This document shows, one piece after another, positions 1-8,941 of a stretch of DNA of 64,000 nucleotides. The stretch is from Mayfieldus sp038040285 (lineage in GTDB: Bacteria; Actinomycetota; Thermoleophilia; Solirubrobacterales; 70-9), in assembly GCA_038040285.1 (NCBI GenBank), contig JBBPIN010000003.1:62001-126000 (forward strand). Direction: 5' to 3'. Under the pieces are notes generated by a model. The model ran no database searches and was not told where the DNA came from. It worked only from the letters and a program-made list of their open reading frames with translations. Position 1 is the stretch's first letter. Each line of letters opens with the position of its first letter. Made by a program: the position numbers and the translations under genes.

Positions 1-1
1 G

Positions 2-415
2 CTGGTGATCACCATCCCGGCACTGTGGAGCAACGCCGCGGGTATCGCGTGGGCGTTCCCGGCGATCGTCGGGATCTGCACCGTAGGGCTCTACCTCGCG
101 TACATCATCCCCGTGTATCTGAGGCTGCGCGCGGGAGACGCATTCGAAACCGGGCCCTGGACTCTGGGCAGCAGGTACAGACTGGTCAACATCCTGGCGA
201 TCGCCTTCGTGGTTGTCGTCGTGATCTCGCTGTCTCTGCCGTTCACCCACGCGTCGGTGCCGTGGAATGACGACTTCGACATCACGACGGTCAACTACTC
301 GCCGCTGGTCCTCGTGTTCGGACTACTCGTCGGGATCTGGTGGCAGGTGTCGGCGAAGAAAAAGTACACCGGACCCGTCCGCACCCTCGAAGAAGACGAG
401 GTCACAGCGGATTGA
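2..415 (+). CDS. APC-family amino-acid permease, C-terminal part (5' end outside window)
   Basis: The frame is open to the left edge, so this is the last ~137 codons of a longer gene. Three hydrophobic segments are visible (about residues 14-36, 60-82 and 98-114), followed by a short charged cytoplasmic tail ending EDEVTAD. Composition and tail resemble the last helices of APC-superfamily amino-acid or GABA permeases. It lies 33 bases upstream of the glutamine-synthetase-like gene on the same strand, which fits a transporter feeding the gamma-glutamylation pathway that follows. The substrate cannot be told from this fragment. Confidence 0.7.
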   Translation: MVITIPALWSNAAGIAWAFPAIVGICTVGLYLAYIIPVYLRLRAGDAFETGPWTLGSRYRLVNILAIAFVVVVVISLSLPFTHASVPWNDDFDITTVNYSPLVLVFGLLVGIWWQVSAKKKYTGPVRTLEEDEVTAD

Positions 416-448
416 TCCGTCCGGCGGCAAGCAGCTAGCTTCCCGGCG

Positions 449-1855
449 ATGACTCCCGACGACGCAAAGGCCGCCGAGCGCCCCGGCGGCCCGGGCGGCG
501 ACGCCGGCATGCTCTCGCTCGACGATCTGCGTGAGGAGGCCGAGGCGGGCACGATCGACACCGTCGTCGCCGCCTTCACCGACATGCAGGGGCGGCTGTT
601 CGGCAAGCGGATCCAGATCGAGTACTTCCTCGACGAGGTGGTCGAGGAGGGGGTCGAGGGCTGCAACTACCTGCTCGCCCTCGACATGGAGATGGACCCG
701 GTGCCGGGCTACGAGATGGCCAACTGGGAGAGCGGCTACGGCGACTTCGCGATCGTCCCCGACATGTCGACCCTGCGCGGAATCCCCTGGCTGGACCGCA
801 CGGCGATGGTGCTCTGCGACGTCGCCAACCACGACGGCAGCGACGTGGTCGCGTCGCCGCGCCAGGTGCTGATCGCCCAGTACGAGCGCGCCGCCGAGAT
901 GGGCTACACGCCGCTGTGCGCGTCGGAGCTCGAGTTCTACCTCTACAAGGAGAGCTACGCCGAGGCCCACGAGAAGGACTACCGCGACCTCACCCCGACG
1001 ATCCCCTACATCCTCGACTACCACGTCCTCGCCACGACGATGGACGAGGCCTACCTGGGGCCGATCCGCCGCGGCATGCACGCCGCCGGGATCCCGATCG
1101 AGTTCTCCAAGGGGGAGGCCTGGTACGGCCAGCACGAGGTCAATTTCCGCTACGCCGACGCGGTCACCTCCGCCGACCGCCACACGATCTACAAGAACGG
1201 CGTCAAGGAGATCGCCTTCCTCAACGAGATCTCGGCCAGCTTCATGGCCAAGCCCTCGGAGAAGGACATCGGCAGCTCCTGCCACATCCACTCCAGCCTC
1301 GTCGACGAGGGCGGCAAGAGCGCCTTCGTCGACGGCGACGAGGAGACCGACGTCTTCCGCCACTACCTGGGCGGCCAGCGCGCCCACATCCGCGAGCTGG
1401 CGCTGTTCGTCGCCCCCTCGGTCAACTCCTACAAGCGCTACGCGGCCGAGAGCTGGGCGCCGACCTCGGTCTCCTGGGGGCGCGACAACCGCACCTGCGG
1501 CTTTCGGGTGGTCGGCCACGGTCAGTCGCGGCGCGCCGAGTGCCGGATCCCCGGCGCCGACGTCAACCCATACCTCGGCTACGCGGCGCTGCTCGCCGCC
1601 GGGCTCGACGGGATCGAGAAGGGCACCGACCCGGGGCCGGAGCTGAAGGGCAACGCGTATGAGGCCGGCGAGGCGGAGGCGTTCCCGTCAACGCTTCGCG
1701 AGGCGGTCGATCTCTGGGAAGGCAGCGACTTTGCGCGTCAGACGTTCGGCGACGCCGTCCACAAGCACTATCTGAACTACGGGCGCACCGAACAGCGCCT
1801 GTTCGACGAGGTCGTGACCGATTACGAGCGCCGGCGCATGTTCGAGCGCGGCTGA
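449..1855 (+). CDS. Glutamine-synthetase-family gamma-glutamyl ligase (PuuA/GlnA3-like)
   Basis: A 468-residue glutamine-synthetase fold. Visible are the beta-grasp N-domain (DMQGRLFGKRI, near residue 47), the catalytic-domain strand SELEFYLY, the GQHEVNFRYAD segment, the ATP-site HIHSS motif, NSYKRY, and the WGRDNRTCGFR and ECRIPGADVNPY segments that carry the nucleotide and glutamate-binding arginines. True GlnA lies elsewhere in the window (46055-47428), so this copy is probably a ligase that joins glutamate to an amine such as putrescine, another polyamine or ethanolamine. The neighbours (PuuD-type hydrolase, aldehyde dehydrogenase) complete that pathway. The exact amine is not determinable. 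Start is the first ATG after the permease. Confidence 0.85.
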   Translation: MTPDDAKAAERPGGPGGDAGMLSLDDLREEAEAGTIDTVVAAFTDMQGRLFGKRIQIEYFLDEVVEEGVEGCNYLLALDMEMDPVPGYEMANWESGYGDFAIVPDMSTLRGIPWLDRTAMVLCDVANHDGSDVVASPRQVLIAQYERAAEMGYTPLCASELEFYLYKESYAEAHEKDYRDLTPTIPYILDYHVLATTMDEAYLGPIRRGMHAAGIPIEFSKGEAWYGQHEVNFRYADAVTSADRHTIYKNGVKEIAFLNEISASFMAKPSEKDIGSSCHIHSSLVDEGGKSAFVDGDEETDVFRHYLGGQRAHIRELALFVAPSVNSYKRYAAESWAPTSVSWGRDNRTCGFRVVGHGQSRRAECRIPGADVNPYLGYAALLAAGLDGIEKGTDPGPELKGNAYEAGEAEAFPSTLREAVDLWEGSDFARQTFGDAVHKHYLNYGRTEQRLFDEVVTDYERRRMFERG

Positions 1856-1903
1856 GGCGCGGCTGACGGGCGCCGGCGGGGCGGCGCGAATACATTTGAG
1901 CAC

Positions 1904-2626
1904 ATGAACGGTTGCGCGGTCGGGATCAGCGCCGCGATCGAGCGGGCCAGGTGGGGCCCCTGGGACGACGAGGTGACGATGGCGCCGCGCTCCTACGCTC
2001 GGGCGGTCCAGGAAGCCGGCGGGCTGGCGCTGCTGCTGCCGCCCGACGACGCGGCCGAGGCGGCGCCGGAGCGATGGCTCGACCGCATCGACGCGCTGCT
2101 TCTCTCGGGCGGCAACGACATCGATCCGGCCTTCTACGGTCAGCAGCCGCACCCGGAGACGAAGGGGATCCGTCCCGAGCGCGACCGCTTCGAGATCGCG
2201 CTGACCCGCGGCGCGCTGGAGCGCAGGATGCCGGTGCTGGGCATCTGCCGCGGGATGGAGCTGCTCAACGTCGCCCGCGGCGGCGACCTGGTCCAGCACC
2301 TGCCCGACCTGGTCGCCAACGACGAGCACCGGGTCACGCGCGGCGCCTTCGGCGACCACGAGGTGCGGCTCGCACCGGGGTCGCTCGCGGCTCGCGCCGT
2401 CGGCGCCGAGCGCACGACGATCAAATCGCATCATCACCAGGGGATGGGCGCGCTGGGCGAGGGGCTGGTGGCGAGCGGATGGTCGATGAGCGAGGACGTT
2501 GTCGAGGCGATCGAGATCGACGGGCGCGAGCAGCCGTTCGCGCTCGGCGTCCTATGGCACCCTGAGGAGGAGGAGCGCAGCCGCGTCGTCGGGGCGCTCG
2601 TCGAGGCGGCGAAGGTGAAGGCTTGA
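1904..2626 (+). CDS. puuD: Gamma-glutamyl-gamma-aminobutyrate hydrolase (PuuD-type, peptidase C26)
   Basis: A 240-residue class-I amidotransferase-like hydrolase that removes glutamate from gamma-glutamyl intermediates. The oxyanion segment LLSGGNDIDP, the nucleophile elbow GICRGMEL (Cys115) and the WHPE motif (His219, Glu221) form the expected Cys-His-Glu triad. The HHHQG segment near residue 175 is also typical of the family. It sits between the ligase and the aldehyde dehydrogenase, and its TGA overlaps the TTG start of the next gene, so the two are probably translationally coupled. Confidence 0.88.
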   Translation: MNGCAVGISAAIERARWGPWDDEVTMAPRSYARAVQEAGGLALLLPPDDAAEAAPERWLDRIDALLLSGGNDIDPAFYGQQPHPETKGIRPERDRFEIALTRGALERRMPVLGICRGMELLNVARGGDLVQHLPDLVANDEHRVTRGAFGDHEVRLAPGSLAARAVGAERTTIKSHHHQGMGALGEGLVASGWSMSEDVVEAIEIDGREQPFALGVLWHPEEEERSRVVGALVEAAKVKA

Positions 2627-3990
2627 GTCAGATCCAGGTAATAGAACCGGCCACCGAGCAGGTGATGGCGGAGGTGCCCCAGGCGGGCGCCGATGATGTC
2701 GACGCCGCGGTCGCCCGGGCCAATGAGGCGTTCCCCGCCTGGCGGGCCGTGAAGCCGGCCGACCGGTCCGAGCTCCTGCATCGCCTTGCGACCGCGATCG
2801 AGGAGCGACTCGAGGACCTCGCCACCCTCGAGGCCCGTAACGCTGGCAAGCCGATCGGCGACGCCCGGGGCGAGATCGGGATGGTCGTGAAGACCTTCCG
2901 TTACTACGCCGGCGCCCCCGAGCGCCTGCTCGGCCACACGATCCCGGTCGCCGGCGGGGTCGATATGACCTTCCGCGAGCCGCTCGGCGTCGTCGGGCTG
3001 ATCGTCCCCTGGAACTTCCCGCTCGTGATTGCCTCGTGGAAGCTGGCGCCGGCGCTTGCGGCGGGCAACTGCGTGGTGCTGAAGCCGGCCGGGCTGACCC
3101 CGCTGACGTCGCTGGAGCTGGAGAAGATCGCGCTTGCCGCCGACATTCCGGAAGGCGTGCTGAACGTGGTCGCCGGTCCGGGCAGCGAGGTCGGGGCGAG
3201 ACTGGTCGAGCACCCCGACGTGGCGAAGATCGCCTTCACCGGCTCGACCGAGGTCGGGCGCGGGATCGCCGCCGGCGCCGCGGCGACGATCAAGCGCGTG
3301 ACCCTGGAGCTGGGCGGCAAGTCGGCCAACGTCGTCTTCGCCGACGCCGACCTCGAGGCGGCTGCGGCCGCGGCGCCGATCGCCGTGTTCGGAAACGCCG
3401 GCCAGGACTGCTGCGCGCGCTCGCGGATCCTGGTCGAGCAAAGCGCCTTCGACGACTTCATGGGGGCGCTGGAACGCAACGTGAACGCGATGCGGGTCGG
3501 CGACCCGCTCTCGGAGGAGACGGAGATGGGGCCGTTGATCTCCGCCGAGCAGCGCCAGAAGGTCGCCTCCTACGTCGACGACGGCGCCCCGGTTGCGATC
3601 CGCGGCTCGGCGCCCGACGGGGCCGGCTACTGGTTCCCGCCCACCGTGCTGGCGCCGGTGTCGAACGACGACCGCGCCGCGCGCGAGGAGATCTTCGGCC
3701 CGGTCGCCTGCGTGATCCCCTTCGAGGGCGAGGATGAGGCGGTGCGGATCGCCAACGACACGATCTACGGGCTCTCGGGCTCGGTCTGGACCCGCGACGG
3801 GGCGAAGGCGCTGCGCGCCGCGCGGGCGATCGAGACCGGCGTGATCTCGATCAACGACAACACCTCGGTGCGCGTCTCGACCCCGTTCGGGGGCTTCAAG
3901 CAGTCGGGTGTCGGGCGCGAGCTGGGCCCCGACGCGCTCGACGCCTACACCGAGGTAAAGAACGTCTACTTCAAGACCGAGGAGGGCTGA
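2623..3990 (+). CDS. NAD(P)-dependent aldehyde dehydrogenase (PuuC/aminobutyraldehyde type)
   Basis: A 455-residue ALDH superfamily enzyme. Seen are the cofactor segment VPWNFPL, the FTGSTEVG turn, the catalytic glutamate in LELGGKSAN (Glu229), the catalytic cysteine in GQDCCARSR (Cys263) and the EEIFGPV and PFGGFKQSG motifs. In this operon it would oxidise the gamma-glutamyl-amino aldehyde to the acid that PuuD then hydrolyses. TTG is used as start because it overlaps the upstream stop (TTGA) and gives a natural N-terminus, MSQIQVIEPAT. Substrate is inferred from context only. Confidence 0.88.
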   Translation: MSQIQVIEPATEQVMAEVPQAGADDVDAAVARANEAFPAWRAVKPADRSELLHRLATAIEERLEDLATLEARNAGKPIGDARGEIGMVVKTFRYYAGAPERLLGHTIPVAGGVDMTFREPLGVVGLIVPWNFPLVIASWKLAPALAAGNCVVLKPAGLTPLTSLELEKIALAADIPEGVLNVVAGPGSEVGARLVEHPDVAKIAFTGSTEVGRGIAAGAAATIKRVTLELGGKSANVVFADADLEAAAAAAPIAVFGNAGQDCCARSRILVEQSAFDDFMGALERNVNAMRVGDPLSEETEMGPLISAEQRQKVASYVDDGAPVAIRGSAPDGAGYWFPPTVLAPVSNDDRAAREEIFGPVACVIPFEGEDEAVRIANDTIYGLSGSVWTRDGAKALRAARAIETGVISINDNTSVRVSTPFGGFKQSGVGRELGPDALDAYTEVKNVYFKTEEG

Positions 3991-4019
3991 TGGCGAACCC
4001 CAGGATCGAGGCGCGCTGA

Positions 4020-4766
4020 ATGGCGGGACGGCTGGACGGCAAGGTGTGCGTAATCACCGGAGCGGCGAGCGGCATCGGCGCCGAGTCGGCGCGGCTGTTC
4101 GCGGCCGAGGGGGCGAAGGTGGTCGGCGTCGACGTCGACGAGGGCTCCGAGGGCGAGCTGGCGATCCAGGCCGACGTCACCGACGAGGATCAGGTGCAGG
4201 GGATGTACGAGCGCACGAAGCAGGAGTTGGGCCGCGTAGACGTGCTGTTCAACAACGCCGGCATCAACCCGACCGACGACAGCTCGGCGATCGAGACGAC
4301 GCTGGAGGCCTGGCAACGGGTCCAGGACGTCAACCTGCGCGGGGTGTTCCTCTGCTGCAAGCACGGCATCCCGCACCTGCTCGAGGGCGGGGGAGGGTCG
4401 GTGATCAACACCGCTTCGTTCGTCGCCGTGATGGGGGCGGCGGTCTCGCAGATCTCCTACACCGCCTCGAAGGGCGGCGTGCTGGCCCTGTCGCGCGAGC
4501 TCGGGGTCGAGTTCGCCGACCGCGGGGTGCGCGTCAACGCGCTCTGCCCGGGGCCGGTCGACACGCCGCTGCTCCAGGAGCTGTTCGCGAAGGACGAAGA
4601 GCAGGCCAAGCGCCGGCTCGTGCACCTGCCGATGGGACGCTTCGCCGAGGCCCGCGAGATCGCCCAGGGCGCCCTGTTCCTGGCCAGCGACGAGTCCTCC
4701 TACGTCACCGCCTCCACCTTCATGGTCGACGGCGGCCTCTCGGGCGCCTACATCACGCCCGAGTAG
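4020..4766 (+). CDS. Short-chain dehydrogenase/reductase
   Basis: A classical 248-residue SDR with the cofactor motif TGAASGIG (residues 13-20), NNAG, a catalytic YTASK and the PGPVDTPL segment. It would carry out NAD(P)-dependent alcohol/ketone interconversion. It is the fifth gene of the catabolic operon and may handle an amine-derived alcohol or aldehyde, but the substrate is unknown. An in-frame nine-codon ORF (3990-4019) starts on the last base of the ALDH stop and ends right before this ATG, so either that is a coupling leader or the original N-terminus has been cut by a stop codon. Confidence 0.85.
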   Translation: MAGRLDGKVCVITGAASGIGAESARLFAAEGAKVVGVDVDEGSEGELAIQADVTDEDQVQGMYERTKQELGRVDVLFNNAGINPTDDSSAIETTLEAWQRVQDVNLRGVFLCCKHGIPHLLEGGGGSVINTASFVAVMGAAVSQISYTASKGGVLALSRELGVEFADRGVRVNALCPGPVDTPLLQELFAKDEEQAKRRLVHLPMGRFAEAREIAQGALFLASDESSYVTASTFMVDGGLSGAYITPE

Positions 4767-4821
4767 CGGAGGGTTGGATGCCCGACGACGCCATGGCGAT
4801 GACCGACGAACAGGAGGATTC

Positions 4822-5322
4822 ATGATGACCGAGCAGCCGATTACCGGCCCCGCCGACGGCGAGCCCGCCGACTTCCCGAGCTTGGGCACGCGCTACCTGA
4901 TGCGCAGCTCGCAGACCGACGGGCGCTTTGCTCTCATCGAGCACACCATCCCTCCGCGCGGGCTGGCGGCGCCGATCCACACCCATCAGAACGAGGACGA
5001 ATACTCGTTCGTGCTCACAGGACGCATGGGAGCCCAGATCGGCGACGACGTCGTCGAGGCGGGGCCGGGCGAGCTGGTCACAAAGCCGCGTGGCATCCCG
5101 CACGCCTTCTGGAGCGCCAGCGACGAAGAGACCCGCCTGCTCGAGTTGATCTCGCCAGGCGGGTTCGAGCAGTATTTCCGTGACATGGCGCCGCTGCTCA
5201 ACGTGGAGGGACCGCCCGACGTCGCGGCAATCGCCGAGATTCAGGTGAAGTACGGGCTCAGCATGGATCGCGACAGCATCGAGCCGCTCAGCGAGCGCTT
5301 CGGTCTGAGTCGTCCGGAGTAG
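4822..5322 (+). CDS. Cupin-domain protein
   Basis: A 166-residue single-domain cupin. Cupin motif 1 is visible as PIHTHQNEDEYSFVLTG (metal-ligand His, His and Glu), and motif 2 as GPGELVTKPRGIPHAFW with the final His. Start ATG 4822 is chosen because a perfect AGGAGG lies at 4812-4817; an upstream in-frame start at 4774 lacks one. It ends the operon of amine-catabolism genes. It could be a small metal-dependent enzyme or a ligand-binding protein; the sequence does not decide. Confidence 0.8.
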   Translation: MMTEQPITGPADGEPADFPSLGTRYLMRSSQTDGRFALIEHTIPPRGLAAPIHTHQNEDEYSFVLTGRMGAQIGDDVVEAGPGELVTKPRGIPHAFWSASDEETRLLELISPGGFEQYFRDMAPLLNVEGPPDVAAIAEIQVKYGLSMDRDSIEPLSERFGLSRPE

Positions 5323-5375
5323 CGCTCTCATGCAGATTTTGGGCGACGAAAAAAATCGTGTGGTAGGTTGGACCT

Positions 5376-7253
5376 ATGGGGGAGTCGAGCATGGATGCTC
5401 GGATCCCATTGCCCGGGATCCGAAGTTGGGCGGCCTGCCTTCTGCTTGCCGCCGCAGCCTGGCTGTCGATTTCGTCGACGGCCAGCGCGGGCGTGAATGG
5501 CGAGTGCCCACCGATCCCCGACAAGCCGGGCGCCGTACCCCACGTCGACTACACGAGCGGGGGGGTGAGCCAAGTCCAGCACATCACCTACTGCCAGCTG
5601 GCGACCGTAAAGCCGGGCGCGAACATCATCCGGCTCAACGGCACCAATCTCTTCCCGCGGGTACCTGGCTACATCACCCGCTTCGATCCCGAGCTGGTCT
5701 ATGCCGACGGCACGGTTCCGGGCGTGGACGTGATTCACCTCCACCATGCCGTGTGGGCCGTCAACTTCAGCCCGCAGTTCGCCGCCGGTGAGGAAAAGAC
5801 GATCTCGCAGATGCCGCAGGGCTTTGGCTGGCACTCAAACCCGGGAGACAACTGGTTTCTCAACGACATGCTGCACGACCTCGTGGCCCAACCCGCCAAC
5901 GTGTACATCGTGTGGCGGATCGACTTCGTTCCGGACAGCTCTCCCGCCGCCGCCTCGATCAAACCCGTGACCACCCGGTGGCTGGATGTCGCCGGGATGC
6001 GGTTCTACCCGGTCTTCGACGCGCTGCGACGGATGGACCCGGGCGGCCAGTACACGTTCCCCGACGAGGCGACCGGCGCGGCCCGAGACGACATCGGTCC
6101 GGCGCAGCAGTGGACTGCCCCTGGGCCCCGCACCTTGATCGGCTCCGCGGGCCACCTGCATCCCGGAGGCCTTAACACGCAGCTCAAGGTGACTCGCGGC
6201 GCTCAGACCAACACGCTTTTCACCTCCAACGCCCACTACTTCGAACCGGCGGGCGCCGTCTCATGGGACGTCTCGATGGGTGCCACCCCCGGCGCCTCCT
6301 GGCGCGTCAAATTGCAGACGGGTGACAAATTGAGCGTTCACGCGACCTACGACACCAAGCGAGCCGATTGGTACGAGGGGATGGGGATCATGCCCGTCGC
6401 CGTGTACAACGGGGTCGATCAGGGCGGGGTGGACGCGATAACCGGCAACATCCCCCAGAATGAAGTCCTGACCCACGGGCATCTGCGCGAGAACGACAAT
6501 CACGGGGGCAACCCGACGGCCCTTCCGGACCCATTTCAGCTGCCGGGGTTCCCTACCTCAAGCCACCAGGTCGACATCAAGGGGTTTTCGTACCTGGGCG
6601 ACTCGGCTGGGGGCTTTACCCGCAACCCACCGACCATCTTGCCCGGGCAGACGCTCAATTTCAAGAACTACGACGCGAACGTCAACACGAACGCCTTCCA
6701 CACAATCACCAGCTGCCGTGAGCCGTGCAACGGTTCGGCGGGCATCGCCTACCCGGTCGCCGACGGACCCGCCAGCTTCGATTCGGGCCAGCTCGGCTTC
6801 AACTACGCAGGCTACGGCGCCCCGGCCGCGGACCGCGACACGTGGGCGCTTCCGAACGATCTCAAGTCTGGTTCCTACACCTACTTCTGTCGGATCCATC
6901 CCTTCATGAGGGGCAGCTTCCGGGTGGCAAACGAGGCGGTCAGCTTCGGCAGGCTGATCCGATACCCCAAGAAGGGCACGGCGAAGCTGATCGTGAAGGT
7001 GCCCTACCCAGGGACGCTGGTCCTGAGTGGCAAGCGGATTGTCCAGCAGAGGCGCGCCCACCGCGCTCGGGCAACCGCCAGCAGTTCACCGAGCGCTGAG
7101 GGAAAGATGAGGCTGCTTATCAAGGCCAAGGGCAAAGCCAAGCGCAAGCTGAACCGCACCGGCAAGCTGAAGGTCAAGGCAATGGTCACCTACACCCCGA
7201 ACGGCGGCGTCCCGAACGCCAAGGCGAAGGGGATCAAGCTGTTCAAGCGGTAG
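5376..7253 (+). CDS. Secreted copper protein: PHM-like two-domain region plus C-terminal cupredoxin
   Basis: A 625-residue exported protein with a signal peptide (hydrophobic residues ~17-34, cleavage near TASA-GV). The first ~400 residues contain HLHH (His121, 123, 124), HLH (His260, 262) and methionines at 336 and 339. This order and spacing resemble the HH, HxH and Met copper ligands of peptidylglycine monooxygenase-like (copper type II) enzymes; that assignment is inferred. Residues ~420-520 form a clear type-1 copper domain with His442 and CRIHPFM (Cys505, His508, Met511). A basic, lysine-rich tail follows. The gene lies 10 bases before a second cupredoxin gene, so both are probably co-transcribed. 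No assigned function is recognised. Confidence 0.6.
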   Translation: MGESSMDARIPLPGIRSWAACLLLAAAAWLSISSTASAGVNGECPPIPDKPGAVPHVDYTSGGVSQVQHITYCQLATVKPGANIIRLNGTNLFPRVPGYITRFDPELVYADGTVPGVDVIHLHHAVWAVNFSPQFAAGEEKTISQMPQGFGWHSNPGDNWFLNDMLHDLVAQPANVYIVWRIDFVPDSSPAAASIKPVTTRWLDVAGMRFYPVFDALRRMDPGGQYTFPDEATGAARDDIGPAQQWTAPGPRTLIGSAGHLHPGGLNTQLKVTRGAQTNTLFTSNAHYFEPAGAVSWDVSMGATPGASWRVKLQTGDKLSVHATYDTKRADWYEGMGIMPVAVYNGVDQGGVDAITGNIPQNEVLTHGHLRENDNHGGNPTALPDPFQLPGFPTSSHQVDIKGFSYLGDSAGGFTRNPPTILPGQTLNFKNYDANVNTNAFHTITSCREPCNGSAGIAYPVADGPASFDSGQLGFNYAGYGAPAADRDTWALPNDLKSGSYTYFCRIHPFMRGSFRVANEAVSFGRLIRYPKKGTAKLIVKVPYPGTLVLSGKRIVQQRRAHRARATASSSPSAEGKMRLLIKAKGKAKRKLNRTGKLKVKAMVTYTPNGGVPNAKAKGIKLFKR

Positions 7254-7263
7254 CGGCGGCGAG

Positions 7264-7950
7264 ATGCGCGGCTTCAGGGGACGAAAGGCGATCGTTGGGC
7301 TGGCGGTGACCGGCGCGGCAGCGTTTGGTGCCGCACACGCCCTCGGTGTCACCCAGACGATCACCACTACGCCGGCCTGCTGCACCTTCAGCCAGCCCAC
7401 TTTCACCATCGACCCCGGGCAGGTGGCCACGTTCCAGGATCTAGACGGCGTCTCACACAACGTCACCGCGTCGGGCAACGGTCCCGATGGCGAGGTGTTG
7501 TTCAGCTCCGACACGATCACCTCCGGCCAGGCACCCGTGAACGGCACCCAGTATCTGGGGACGGGTTCCTACCCCTTTGTCTGCACGGTCCATCCCGGCA
7601 TGGCGGCCAATCTGGTCGTGACCGGCAACGGCAGCCCGGTCGCGCGCCCCGGCGTAGTCCTCACGGTCGTGAGCAAGAAGCTCGATCGGGTGCTTGCGAG
7701 TGGCAAGCTGAAGGTGAAGGTCAGCTCGTCTGCGGTGAGCAGCGACGTCGTGCTGACCGCTCGCAAGGGCGCAAAAAAGCTCGGCTCGAAGGGCAATATC
7801 GACGTCGCGGCTGGGGCCTCGCCCACCGTCAAGCTGCCGCTGACGCAGAGCGGGAAGAACGCCCTGAAGGACCTCGGGTCGGCCAAGGTCAAGGTGAGCA
7901 GCGCGGTTCCGTTCGGCTCCCCCTCCACCGCGAAGCGGAAGCTGCGCTGA
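7264..7950 (+). CDS. Secreted cupredoxin (plastocyanin-like) protein
   Basis: A 228-residue protein with an N-terminal signal segment (residues ~9-26, ending AAHALG) and one type-1 copper domain. Ligands visible are His65 (VSHNV), Cys107, His110 and Met113 (FVCTVHPGM). After residue ~130 comes a lysine/serine-rich beta-like tail of the same flavour as the tail of the upstream gene. It probably shuttles electrons outside the membrane, possibly for the adjacent PHM-like protein (inference). Start follows the upstream stop by 10 bases. Confidence 0.7.
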   Translation: MRGFRGRKAIVGLAVTGAAAFGAAHALGVTQTITTTPACCTFSQPTFTIDPGQVATFQDLDGVSHNVTASGNGPDGEVLFSSDTITSGQAPVNGTQYLGTGSYPFVCTVHPGMAANLVVTGNGSPVARPGVVLTVVSKKLDRVLASGKLKVKVSSSAVSSDVVLTARKGAKKLGSKGNIDVAAGASPTVKLPLTQSGKNALKDLGSAKVKVSSAVPFGSPSTAKRKLR

Positions 7951-7966
7951 GCGTCATGCGCCAGCG

Positions 7967-8923
7967 CTAGACGCCGAGCACTTCGTCGATCGCGCGCAGC
8001 ACCTCGTCGCTCAGCCTCACCCCCGAGGCGGCGGCGTTCTCGTGCACCTGCTCGGGGCGCGATGCGCCGACGATCGCGGCGGCGACGTTGTCCTCACGCA
8101 GGACCCAGGCCAGCGCCAGCTGCGTCATGGTCAGGCCGGCCGCCTCGGCGATCGGCCGTAGGCGATCGACCGCCTCCAGCACCTCGTCGTTCATGAACTC
8201 GCCGATCAGGTGCCCCATCGACCCGCTGGCGGCGCGGGAGTCGCCGGGCGGGCCCTCGCCCGGCCGGTACTTGCCGCTCAGCACGCCCTGAGCCAACGGC
8301 GCCCAGACGATCTGTGAGATGCCGTTGGCGGCGCAGAGCGGGAACACCTCCGCCTCCGGGCCTCGCACCAGCATCGAGTACTGCGGCTGGCTGGAGACGA
8401 ACTTCGCGACTCCGCGCATGTCCAGCGCCGCCTGGATCTGCTGCGGCGACCACTCCGAGAAGCCGATGTGGCGTGCCTTGCCTGCCTCCACCACCTCGGT
8501 CATCGCCTCCATCGTCTCCTCCAGCGGCGTCTCGTTGTCGTAGCGGTGACACTGGTAGAGGTCGACGTGGTCGGTGCGCAGGCGCTTCAGCGAGCCGTCG
8601 ATCTGCTTGCGGATCTGCTTGCGGTTGAGCCCGGAGTCGCGCCAGGTCCAGGGGCGCTGCTTCCAGCGCATCGGGAAGAAGACCTTGGTCGCGAGCACGA
8701 AGGAGTCGCGCGGGTAGTCGCTGAGGATCTCGCCCCATGCCTGTTCCGCGGCGCCCCTGCCGTAGACGTTGGCGGTGTCGAAGAAGTTGATCCCGGCGTC
8801 GAAGGCGGCGCGGGTGCAGGCCTCGGTCTGTTCGCGCCCGACCCCGGCCCCGTATGTCAGAAAGGAGCCGAGGCAGATCTCGGAGACCTCGAGGTCGCTG
8901 TCGCCAAGGCGCCGGTAGTCCAT
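7967..8923 (-). CDS. Aldo/keto reductase
   Basis: A 318-residue (beta/alpha)8-barrel NADPH-dependent reductase of the general-stress/YajO-like AKR type. The catalytic Asp and Tyr are in FDTANVYG, the Lys in VLATKVFF and the His in LYQCHRYDNE. The C-terminal cofactor segment AAIVGASRPEQV is also seen. It is transcribed toward the cupredoxin gene and lies 18 bases after the stop of the chimeric Sir2 gene on the same strand. If the proposed inversion is undone, its upstream partner would be a complete SRPBCC gene. Confidence 0.88.
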   Translation of the reverse strand: MDYRRLGDSDLEVSEICLGSFLTYGAGVGREQTEACTRAAFDAGINFFDTANVYGRGAAEQAWGEILSDYPRDSFVLATKVFFPMRWKQRPWTWRDSGLNRKQIRKQIDGSLKRLRTDHVDLYQCHRYDNETPLEETMEAMTEVVEAGKARHIGFSEWSPQQIQAALDMRGVAKFVSSQPQYSMLVRGPEAEVFPLCAANGISQIVWAPLAQGVLSGKYRPGEGPPGDSRAASGSMGHLIGEFMNDEVLEAVDRLRPIAEAAGLTMTQLALAWVLREDNVAAAIVGASRPEQVHENAAASGVRLSDEVLRAIDEVLGV

Positions 8924-8941
8924 GCCGCCTAGGTAGCCAGC

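Noticed and set aside
323..1519. Long open frame antisense to the glutamine-synthetase-like gene
   Set aside because: Arg/Val/Leu/Asp-rich shadow typical of GC-rich DNA; the sense strand has clear family motifs.
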